Below the pieces are notes generated by a model. It saw only the letters and a list, made by a program, of their open reading frames with translations. It had not been told where the DNA came from and ran no database searches. Of a stretch of DNA of 7,251 nt, positions 1 to 5,179 are shown one piece after another. Position numbers and translations under genes: made by a program. The DNA comes from Clostridiaceae bacterium. GTDB lineage: Bacteria > Bacillota > Clostridia > Saccharofermentanales > UBA5734. Positions within the stretch are counted from its first letter, which is position 1. Every line of letters begins with the position of its first letter. The stretch lies in contig JAAZFW010000016.1 of NCBI GenBank assembly GCA_012511525.1, positions 1-7,251 of the forward strand, in the 5' to 3' direction.

Positions 1-819
1 CGCCTGGCGCCCTACTGGAACGTGCTCTGGTCAATCGGGTCCGAAAACGGCAACCTGATCCGGCTGCCGCACGAGCTGTTGCCCCATGCCCTGTTCCCGG
101 CCGAAAAGGCTGCGGCCTGGTACAACCACTGGGGCGATTTCATCGGGCGCACGGACCCCTACGGGCGGCTGCGCACCTACGGCGACGCCGGCAAACAGCC
201 CCTGATGGTCACGACGACCTACAACAATGTGATCGTGACCCAGGACCCGCGCGACTACCGCAAAAACGATCCGGACGCCTATTACCAGGCCATGAACGAC
301 TTCGGAGAACATTTCTGGCGTTATGGACGGCCGGTGGTGATCGGGGAAATGACAGCCGGGACGGGCGGACATTACGATCTGGAGCGCCGCCTGTACTGGA
401 TCGGCTTTGTCAGCGGCTGCATGATGGGCCGCGCGGACCGGCATTTCGCGCCGGTGGTCGATGGCAAGCTGCTGGAAAGCGAGAAGTTCAATGTCGCCGG
501 CGATCCGCCGATCTATGCCGATCTCAAGCGCATGGCCGATTTCATCCTCGGCCAGGACATCCCCTTCTGGCGCATGCGCCCCGCGGACGAGTTGCTGGAC
601 TCCTCCGGCAGCATGGTCTACTGCCTGGCGGCCCGCGACGAGGTCTACCTGCTTTATTTCGTACACGGCGGCCAGGTCAGCCTGTCTGTTCCCCAATCGG
701 AATACACCTGGTTTTGTCCGTCCAGCGGCAAAATCCGGGAAACCGGTTCCGTTGCAGCGGGTACCGCCTCGTTCACCGCGCCCGATGGGGAAGACTGGGT
801 CTTGCTGCTCCGCTGCTGA
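1..819 (+). CDS. Apiosidase-like/DUF4038 TIM-barrel glycosidase, C-terminal part (5' end outside window)
   Basis: The frame is open from base 1, so the start lies upstream; 272 residues are visible. Seen: residues 6-17 read WNVLWSIGSENG, which fits the acid/base strand of a clan GH-A barrel (Glu15, bases 43-45). Residues 111-118 read PVVIGEMT, which fits the nucleophile strand (Glu116, bases 346-348). After a PFWRMRP linker (residues 188-194), the last ~75 residues form a beta-rich module ending in DGEDWVLLL. This matches the 'putative collagen-binding domain' (PF12904-like) that closes DUF4038 proteins. Known of the family: such enzymes hydrolyse glycosidic bonds in plant or microbial polysaccharides, some being apiosidases; the collagen label is historical. 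The exact substrate cannot be read here, and any secretion signal would lie in the missing N-terminus. Odd point: Ser rather than the usual Asn precedes the presumed acid/base Glu. The araC-type gene follows 88 nt downstream on the same strand, with no convincing terminator between. Family call fairly secure; activity unknown. Confidence 0.82.
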   Translation, partial: RLAPYWNVLWSIGSENGNLIRLPHELLPHALFPAEKAAAWYNHWGDFIGRTDPYGRLRTYGDAGKQPLMVTTTYNNVIVTQDPRDYRKNDPDAYYQAMNDFGEHFWRYGRPVVIGEMTAGTGGHYDLERRLYWIGFVSGCMMGRADRHFAPVVDGKLLESEKFNVAGDPPIYADLKRMADFILGQDIPFWRMRPADELLDSSGSMVYCLAARDEVYLLYFVHGGQVSLSVPQSEYTWFCPSSGKIRETGSVAAGTASFTAPDGEDWVLLLRC

Positions 820-849
820 TGGCCTGACAGCCGCTGCACGCTGACATGG

Positions 850-855
850 TACAAT
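850..855 (+). promoter_or_regulatory. Possible -10 element (TACAAT) for the AraC-type gene
   Basis: TACAAT lies 52 nt before the ATG of the regulator gene. The nearest good -35 match, CTGACA at 824-829, is 20 nt away, which is longer than the usual 16-18. A second CTGACA at 841-846 is too close to serve. Either the promoter is weak or activator-dependent, or the gene is read through from the glycosidase upstream. Low confidence. Confidence 0.25.
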
Positions 856-907
856 ACCCTTATCTGCAGGAAGCCTTCACAGCTGCCGGTGATGAGGTGT
901 TGTCCCT

Positions 908-1747
908 ATGCATCAGCTAGATTCCGGAAATGACGCTTTCATCCAGCTCGACGCCGCGCCATGCAACATCAACGCCCTCAGCGCGCTCAAACCGCTCTGG
1001 TTTGACAACAGCACGGACAACTACCTGAGCCAGGGACGAACGGAAGACATGCTGTTCTATATGCTGGACGGGCGCCGCAAGTATACGGTCGTCGACGACG
1101 CGTCACCATTCTGGGTCGAAAGCGGCGACATCCTCTTTCTGCCCGCAGGCAGCCGCTACCTGACGGTCTGCCGCTGCCAGCCAGGCCAGACAGGATCCGG
1201 GATCTGCATCAAGTTCATTCTGGCAGATGAAAAGCAACAAGCCTTACGTCTGGGCAGCCGCCCTTTCGTGATCGCCCATGACCAGAACGATCACTTCCGG
1301 CTGCTGTTCGAAAAGACGCTGGCAGCCGTTCTGCAGGGCGTGGGTGGGCGGACGCGGGCCAAGGCGTGCGTGTTCAGCCTGCTTAGCGACCTGATCGCGT
1401 CAGTGCGCGCGTCTTCGTTCAGCCAGCATGCCTTTGCAGAGATTTATCCGGCGATCCAGATCATGGAACAAAGGCTTCAGGATAACATCCCGGTCGCCGA
1501 TCTGGCCCAACTGTGCCACGTGAGCGAATCCGTTTTCCGCAGGCGTTTCAAGCAGTATGCCAAGCTGCCGCCGCACCAGTACCGCAACCAGCTGCGGGTC
1601 AACAAGGCTGACGAACTGTTGGAAACAGGCCTGTACACCGTTGAGCGCGCCGCAATGGCCCTTGGCTTTACCGATGCCTCGCACTTGTGCAAGGTCTACC
1701 GGAAATTCAAAGGGCATTCGCCCAGGGAAACAGCAGGGACCCTATAG
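908..1747 (+). CDS. AraC-family transcriptional regulator with N-terminal cupin
   Basis: 279 residues, a usual length for the family. The ATG at 908 is preceded by GAGGTG (894-899) at 8 nt, so the start is well supported. Seen: residues ~48-105 look like a small cupin beta-barrel (MLFYMLDGRRKYTV, then a GDILFLPAGSRY turn), the usual ligand-sensing domain of sugar-responsive AraC proteins. Residues ~182-276 hold the paired helix-turn-helix domain: the first HTH is around VADLAQLCHVSESVFRRRFK (197-215), the second around VERAAMALGFTDASHLCKVYRKF (245-267), followed by GHSPRE. The family signature is slightly relaxed: Leu replaces the common Phe after SH, and the tail reads SPRETAG instead of SPxxYR. 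Known role: DNA-binding activators or repressors of carbohydrate genes. Inference: it regulates the flanking hydrolase and/or the convergent thuA-like/oxidoreductase unit; the ligand is unknown. Its stop codon shares a palindrome with the stop of the opposing gene. Confidence 0.92.
   Translation: MHQLDSGNDAFIQLDAAPCNINALSALKPLWFDNSTDNYLSQGRTEDMLFYMLDGRRKYTVVDDASPFWVESGDILFLPAGSRYLTVCRCQPGQTGSGICIKFILADEKQQALRLGSRPFVIAHDQNDHFRLLFEKTLAAVLQGVGGRTRAKACVFSLLSDLIASVRASSFSQHAFAEIYPAIQIMEQRLQDNIPVADLAQLCHVSESVFRRRFKQYAKLPPHQYRNQLRVNKADELLETGLYTVERAAMALGFTDASHLCKVYRKFKGHSPRETAGTL
1742..1747. other. Palindromic CTATAG giving the stop codons of two convergent genes
   Basis: On the plus strand the last three bases (1745-1747) are the TAG stop of the AraC-type gene. 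On the minus strand the complement of 1742-1744 is the TAG stop of the oxidoreductase gene. The two coding regions therefore overlap tail-to-tail by six bases. There is no room for a conventional intergenic terminator on either side. Confidence 0.95.
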
Positions 1748-2794
1748 CGCCATCCAGCGCCGGTTTTCCACGGATGCCAGCAGGGCGTCCAGGATCTTCT
1801 GGCACTTCAGGCCGTCGCGCAGCGTGGGCGCGAACGATGGCGCCCGACCGCGCAGGACATCAATCCAGGTCTGCATCTGCGACGCTTTATAGCGCTCCGG
1901 CACCTGGATGGTTTCCATCGGCAGATCCAAACCGCGGCCGTCGTCGGAACAGATCTGGATTTCAGAGGGCTTGTTCAGGTCGAATGTGATGGCGCCCTTG
2001 CTGCCGTAGATGTCGATGCTGATATGGTTCTTGTTGCCGATCGCGCTCCGGCTGACCCCGAAGGTCGCCGACGCGCCGTTGTCCAGTTCAGCGAGAAAGT
2101 TGCAGTAATCGTCCGTGTCGACCGGGGCATACTCGTCCCGGTCCAAACGCAGCCGCTGCTTGACCGCGATGCCGGTCTGGGCCGTGACCGCCGTAAAGTC
2201 GCCAACCAAGTGGGCGATCATGTCGATGATATGCACCGCGAGATCCCCGGAAACCCCGTAACGGGCAATCTCACTGACAAAGCGCCAGTCCAGGCGACGG
2301 CCTTTCATGAAGGCGCTGGCTTTGAGATACTGGGCATAGACACTGATCACGTCGCCGATCGATTGCTGTTGCATCAGGTCATGGGCGTAGCGGACGGCCG
2401 GCATGAAGCGGTAGGAAAAGCAGACCATGGCCGGGATGCCGGTGGCTTCTGTGGCCGCTACAAGCTGTTCCACCTCGCCGGTGCCGATGCCGACGGGTTT
2501 TTCCACGCAAAAGGGCTTGCCAGCCGCGACGGCGGCCATGGCCACCGGGCAATGGCTGTTGTTGGGCGTGCAGATATCGACGGCATCGACATCAGCGCAG
2601 GCGATAAGGTCGCGGTAATCGGCAAAACGCCGGTCTTGGGGCACATTGTACTTGTCCCCGGTTCTAGCCAGGTGCTCCGCATCGATGTCACAAAGGGCGG
2701 CGATGGTCACGCCCTCGATTTTGGCCAGCGGCGGCAGGTGGGCACCATTGGCGATACCGCCGCAGCCGACGAGTCCAACCCGGATTGTTTTCAT
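1742..2794 (-). CDS. Gfo/Idh/MocA family NAD(P)-dependent oxidoreductase
   Basis: 350 residues, full length for the family. The ATG is preceded by AAGGAAG (2802-2808) with 7 nt spacing. Seen: an N-terminal Rossmann fold begins RVGLVGCGGIANGAH (residues 5-19, a GxGGxx dinucleotide loop), with DID at 36-38 after beta-2 and CTPNNSH at 75-81. The signature EKP at 98-100 places the presumed catalytic Lys at 99. The C-terminal alpha/beta domain carries GDLAVHIID (183-191), giving the Asp184/His188 pair spaced like the catalytic Asp/His of inositol dehydrogenases. Known role: oxidation or reduction of hydroxyl groups on sugars, inositols or their acids using NAD(P). It is the second gene of a minus-strand unit, 19 nt after the thuA-like gene, a common pairing in sugar-degradation loci. 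The substrate cannot be read from the sequence. Cytoplasmic: no signal peptide or membrane segment is seen. Confidence 0.93.
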   Translation of the reverse strand: MKTIRVGLVGCGGIANGAHLPPLAKIEGVTIAALCDIDAEHLARTGDKYNVPQDRRFADYRDLIACADVDAVDICTPNNSHCPVAMAAVAAGKPFCVEKPVGIGTGEVEQLVAATEATGIPAMVCFSYRFMPAVRYAHDLMQQQSIGDVISVYAQYLKASAFMKGRRLDWRFVSEIARYGVSGDLAVHIIDMIAHLVGDFTAVTAQTGIAVKQRLRLDRDEYAPVDTDDYCNFLAELDNGASATFGVSRSAIGNKNHISIDIYGSKGAITFDLNKPSEIQICSDDGRGLDLPMETIQVPERYKASQMQTWIDVLRGRAPSFAPTLRDGLKCQKILDALLASVENRRWMAL

Positions 2795-2813
2795 AGCAAA
2801 TCTTCCTTTCCCC

Positions 2814-3545
2814 TTACCGGTTTTCCAGCGCAGCAGATTTTCCGTATACGGGTTTGGGTCCGCCGCTGGGGGCCGTCCAGGCCGCCGCGTTGCGCAGCAC
2901 CTGGCAGACGTGTGGATTGTAATAGGTTGGGTAGGTTTCGTGGCCGGGACGGAAATAGAAGACCTTGCCGTCGCCTCGGTGCCAGCCGCAGCCGCTGCGG
3001 CAGACTTCGCCGCCCGAGAACCAGCTGATCAGGGCCAGGACATCCGGTGTCGGGATGTTGAAGCGCTCGCCATAGGTCTCTTCACCGGGCAGTTCGAAAT
3101 ATTCAGGCAGACCGCTGGCCAGCGGATGACCCGGTTCCACGACAAACAGGCGTTCGCGATCGTCGCTTTCGCGCCACCTGGAGCGGCACCCGGTTCCCAT
3201 CAGCTTGCGGAATATTTTCGAATAATGGCCTGAATGCAGCACAACCAGACCCATCCCGTCCATGACACGGTTATAGATCCGCTCGACCAGTTGGTCCTCG
3301 ACCTGGTTATGCGCGCAGTGGCCCCACCAGAACAGCACATCCGTTCGGGCCAGCAGGTCGTCGGGCAAACCCTGCTCCGGCTGATCCAGTGTCGCCGTGA
3401 CAACTGCGAAGCGCTGCTTTTCATCAGCGCGAAGCGCTTGTGCGATCGCGCCATGAAGCCCTTCCGGGTATATTTCTTTCACCTTGTCGTCGGACCGGTC
3501 ATGAACGTTTTCGTTCCAGACCGTTACGCGCACCTGTTCCATCAT
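2814..3545 (-). CDS. ThuA-like protein (trehalose-utilisation family, GATase-like fold)
   Basis: 243 residues from the chosen ATG. A GTG at 3552-3554 would add three residues, but it overlaps the Shine-Dalgarno GGGAGG (3554-3559), which sits 8 nt from the ATG at 3543-3545; the ATG directly following (3540-3542) is also possible. Seen: VRVTVWNENVHD at the N-terminus, DVLFWWGHCAHN (69-80), GLVVLHSGHYSK (99-110) at the position of the GATase nucleophile elbow but with Ser rather than Cys, GEETYGERF (154-162), and GDGKVFYFRPGHETYP (191-206). These are hallmark ThuA segments (PF06283). Known: ThuA is implicated in trehalose/disaccharide catabolism in rhizobia, but the biochemistry of most homologues is unsettled. 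First gene of a unit with the Gfo/Idh/MocA oxidoreductase, so a shared sugar-conversion step is likely. The symbol thuA is withheld because a trehalose role is not shown. No signal peptide; cytoplasmic. Confidence 0.9.
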   Translation of the reverse strand: MMEQVRVTVWNENVHDRSDDKVKEIYPEGLHGAIAQALRADEKQRFAVVTATLDQPEQGLPDDLLARTDVLFWWGHCAHNQVEDQLVERIYNRVMDGMGLVVLHSGHYSKIFRKLMGTGCRSRWRESDDRERLFVVEPGHPLASGLPEYFELPGEETYGERFNIPTPDVLALISWFSGGEVCRSGCGWHRGDGKVFYFRPGHETYPTYYNPHVCQVLRNAAAWTAPSGGPKPVYGKSAALENR

Positions 3546-3553
3546 CGCCGTCA

Positions 3554-3559
3554 CCTCCC
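3554..3559 (-). promoter_or_regulatory. Ribosome-binding site that decides the ThuA-like start
   Basis: Read on the minus strand this is GGGAGG, 8 nt before the ATG at 3545-3543. The upstream GTG in the same frame begins inside this site and so could not use it. Confidence 0.75.
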
Positions 3560-3578
3560 GTGTTCTTGCGATGATTCC

Positions 3579-3607
3579 ATTATAGGTGCCCGGTCACGGG
3601 ATTGCAT
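3579..3607 (-). promoter_or_regulatory. Promoter of the thuA-like/oxidoreductase unit
   Basis: On the minus strand a perfect -10 hexamer TATAAT occupies 3584-3579, about 34 nt before the ATG of the ThuA-like gene. At a 17 nt spacer the -35 position (3607-3602) reads ATGCAA, a poor match, so an activator may be needed. The spacer contains a small inverted repeat, CCCG-GTCA-CGGG (3589-3600), which could be part of an operator. Only the -10 match is strong. Confidence 0.55.
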
Positions 3608-3647
3608 GGTACATCCTGGCCCGAATTCGGTATGATTCTGTCACTTA

Positions 3648-3684
3648 AAGAAAACCCGCCGTTTACGCGTCAGGATCAACGGCG
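3648..3684 (-). terminator. Rho-independent terminator of the AlbA_2/GHKL gene
   Basis: Read on the minus strand, CGCCGTT (3684-3678) pairs with AACGGCG (3663-3657) across a 14 nt loop. It is followed by GG and then TTTTCTTT. It begins 16 nt past the TAA of the AlbA_2/GHKL gene and ends before the promoter of the thuA-like unit, separating the two transcripts. The long loop makes it a moderate rather than strong hairpin. Confidence 0.65.
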
Positions 3685-3700
3685 CTTTCGTTAGCAGCAT

Positions 3701-4975
3701 TTACCGCAATTTATAGGTTACGGCAATACCTCCGCCTTCTTTTCGTAGGATATTTTTCCGAACCAGATTGTTTAGGATCCGAATTGTTTTTGCCTTGTCA
3801 AAGCCTGTTGCTGTATCAATATCTCTTCTTGACCGTTCCGGCCCTTCTTTAAACAGGCTATAAACCAACTGCTCGTCGTCAGAAAGCTCCAGTTTATCCA
3901 TCTCCATAACCGGCAAGACAATCCTGATTCTGTTTTCGCTTATATGAAAAGCGGGCTTTGCCATGCACGACCGGTATTCCTTATTGATTCGGGCAATGCC
4001 TGTTCCGAACTTTTCTATGATGTGCAACCGATTGAAAATGCCAGCAATGATCGGATTTCTGAGCACTGAAATATTCCCAAGCAAGTATTCGGCCTCCGTT
4101 ATCCCATCTGGCAAACCACCTGGCGAATTAATCTCTATCCTGTCCTCAAACATGGCGATTTGTATATAGGAGTTGATGTCCCATACTCTGTGGGCCATCG
4201 CATTGGCCAAAGCTTCTCGGAAAGCCTCTTTGGGAATTAATTCCTTTTGGATCCTCTCATACCCCTGTATTTCTTCGTATAGATAGTATTGCTCAAAAAT
4301 CTCAAGCGCTCTTTGGTATTGCGTCAGCAAAGATGCCTTGCTTATGGTTTCCCTATAGAGGATCTTGTTAATGTCTTGACCAAATTTAACGATGTCAATA
4401 CCGGAAAACACCCTTTCATTTTTATCTGCCAGCAATTCACCTGCAATCGTAAAATAGCCGTCTTTATGGAACAGGTTCAATGTCTTGAGTATATCCAGGC
4501 TGATCTTTTTTATCCCCGCCGCTTCTTTTAGCCAGGATTCCAGCACATTGAAGCTTAAGTTCTGCGAAGACGCTTTCCTGCTCTCGTAATCGATATTGAT
4601 GCCTTCCAACGCCAATCGTCTGAGCTCAAAGCGGTCAACTTCCACAGTAGAGGTATCCGCTCTCCGGTATATCTTCCCCTGGTATGCGTAGGGCGTGTCT
4701 TTTCCTTTTTTGACCGTTACATGAATGACTTGCGCGCCTTCCTTCTCTTTAACCTGGATTTTAAAATCAGGAACAGGAGCCAGGGAATCGTTGATCATGT
4801 TCTCAATGCGCGAGGCCTCTTCCTGAGCATTTTTTACACCTACCACATTTCCGTTATCATCAACACCGAATAGGATCGTGCCATCGTTATAATTGGCATA
4901 AGCACAAACCGTCTTTAGAAAGGTTTTTGTGACAGATTCTTTGAACTCCAGATTATAGCTCTCTTTTGTTTCCAC
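3701..4975 (-). CDS. Schlafen AlbA_2 / GHKL-ATPase-like / winged-helix protein, predicted regulator
   Basis: 424 residues from the GTG at 4973-4975. This start has GGAGG (4983-4987) at 7 nt, and the AlbA_2 domain begins almost at once with ESYNLEFKES (residues 5-14). The longer frame from a TTG at 5071 runs through the repeat cluster and is unlikely; an ATG at 5003-5005 is also in frame. Seen: AlbA_2 core with NYNDGTILFGVDDNG (28-42) and KIYRRADTST (101-110); a region matching the divergent GHKL ATPase of COG2865-type proteins, with EALANAMAHR (254-263) as N-box-like segment, INSPGGLPDG (282-291), NPII (307-310) and EKFGTGIARI (321-330); and a C-terminal winged helix (~363-424). Known: such proteins are annotated as ATP-binding or transcriptional regulators, mostly uncharacterised, and often lie in accessory regions. 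Two 60-base samples counted by hand gave 24 and 22 G+C, against 43 in a sample of the neighbouring hydrolase gene, suggesting transfer. Domain call secure, function not. Confidence 0.85.
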   Translation of the reverse strand: METKESYNLEFKESVTKTFLKTVCAYANYNDGTILFGVDDNGNVVGVKNAQEEASRIENMINDSLAPVPDFKIQVKEKEGAQVIHVTVKKGKDTPYAYQGKIYRRADTSTVEVDRFELRRLALEGINIDYESRKASSQNLSFNVLESWLKEAAGIKKISLDILKTLNLFHKDGYFTIAGELLADKNERVFSGIDIVKFGQDINKILYRETISKASLLTQYQRALEIFEQYYLYEEIQGYERIQKELIPKEAFREALANAMAHRVWDINSYIQIAMFEDRIEINSPGGLPDGITEAEYLLGNISVLRNPIIAGIFNRLHIIEKFGTGIARINKEYRSCMAKPAFHISENRIRIVLPVMEMDKLELSDDEQLVYSLFKEGPERSRRDIDTATGFDKAKTIRILNNLVRKNILRKEGGGIAVTYKLR

Positions 4976-4982
4976 AGGCGTG

Positions 4983-4987
4983 CCTCC
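4983..4987 (-). promoter_or_regulatory. Ribosome-binding site that decides the AlbA_2 gene start
   Basis: The minus strand reads GGAGG here, inside GGAAGGAGG, with 7 nt to a GTG. It is the only strong Shine-Dalgarno near any in-frame start of this gene. It places the start right before the conserved AlbA_2 residues. Confidence 0.75.
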
Positions 4988-5003
4988 TTCCGATGACATG
5001 ATC

Positions 5004-5032
5004 ATCTTATCCCAAACATCGTCTAAATGCAA
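5004..5032 (-). promoter_or_regulatory. Likely promoter of the AlbA_2/GHKL gene, overlapping a repeat copy
   Basis: On the minus strand TTGCAT (5032-5027) and TAAGAT (5009-5004) are separated by exactly 17 nt. Transcription would begin near 4997, giving a short leader before the GTG at 4975. Each hexamer matches consensus only partly (3 and 4 of 6). The -35 lies inside the gene-proximal CGTTGCAT repeat, so a protein bound to the repeats would block or modulate this promoter. Confidence 0.45.
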
Positions 5033-5094
5033 CGATAGACCTTTCGTTGCATCTATCGTTGCAAAATGCAACGCTTTTTTGCCTTTCGTTGCAT
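5027..5094. repeat. Cluster of five CGTTGCA(T) repeats in alternating orientation
   Basis: Copies on the plus strand: ATGCAACG at 5027-5034 (reverse), CGTTGCAT at 5045-5052, CGTTGCA at 5057-5063, ATGCAACG at 5066-5073 (reverse) and CGTTGCAT at 5087-5094. Copies three and four form a perfect 7 bp inverted repeat with a 3 nt centre. A longer direct repeat, CCTTTCGTTGCAT, occurs at 5040-5052 and 5082-5094, a period of 42 bp. Remnants CGTT (5097-5100) and AACG (5105-5108) follow. The cluster lies just upstream of, and overlaps, the likely promoter of the AlbA_2 gene, which suggests an operator array. The binding protein is not known; autoregulation by the winged helix of that gene is the simplest guess. 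Confidence 0.85.
5028..5063. repeat. Perfect 12 bp inverted repeat within the CGTTGCA cluster
   Basis: TGCAACGATAGA (5028-5039) is exactly complementary to TCTATCGTTGCA (5052-5063), with a 12 nt centre. The centre itself contains another CGTTGCA (5045-5051) that could pair with the left arm instead. Since it lies upstream of the predicted transcription start of the minus-strand gene, it more likely acts as DNA (operator dyad) than as RNA. Confidence 0.85.
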
Positions 5095-5125
5095 TTCGTT
5101 TTACAACGCAGCGGGCTATTTGATT

Positions 5126-5158
5126 AAAAAGGCGGCCTGCCCGTGGGAGCAGACCGCC
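5126..5158 (-). terminator. Rho-independent terminator of the large glycoside hydrolase gene
   Basis: On the minus strand GGCGGTCTGC (5158-5149) pairs with GCAGGCCGCC (5140-5131), ten pairs with one being a U-G wobble, across an 8 nt loop. TTTTT follows directly (5130-5126). It starts 21 nt after the TGA of the hydrolase gene and so isolates the downstream AlbA_2 gene from read-through. Confidence 0.92.
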
Positions 5159-5179
5159 AATTGTTTTAGGTCGATTGGG

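Noticed and set aside
31..696. Minus-strand open frame (221 codons) opposite the glycosidase
   Set aside because: The plus-strand protein has clear catalytic and C-terminal domain signatures. The antisense product is low-complexity Ala/Val/Gly-rich without a domain.
820..907. Terminator between the glycosidase and the AraC-type gene
   Set aside because: Only 4 bp complementary stretches are present, with no U-tract, and CTGACA occurs as a direct rather than inverted repeat.
2024..3028. Long plus-strand open frame (334 codons) opposite the oxidoreductase gene
   Set aside because: It is antisense to a clear Gfo/Idh/MocA gene and runs on into the ThuA-like gene. It has no recognisable domain and is explained by GC-rich codon bias on the opposite strand.
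5027..5094. CRISPR-like array
   Set aside because: The repeated word is only 7-8 bp, occurs in both orientations and has irregular spacing, and no cas genes are near. An operator cluster fits better.
5027..5094. Plasmid-type iterons or replication origin
   Set aside because: No replication initiator gene is visible, the copies alternate in orientation rather than being tandem, and they sit precisely over a promoter.
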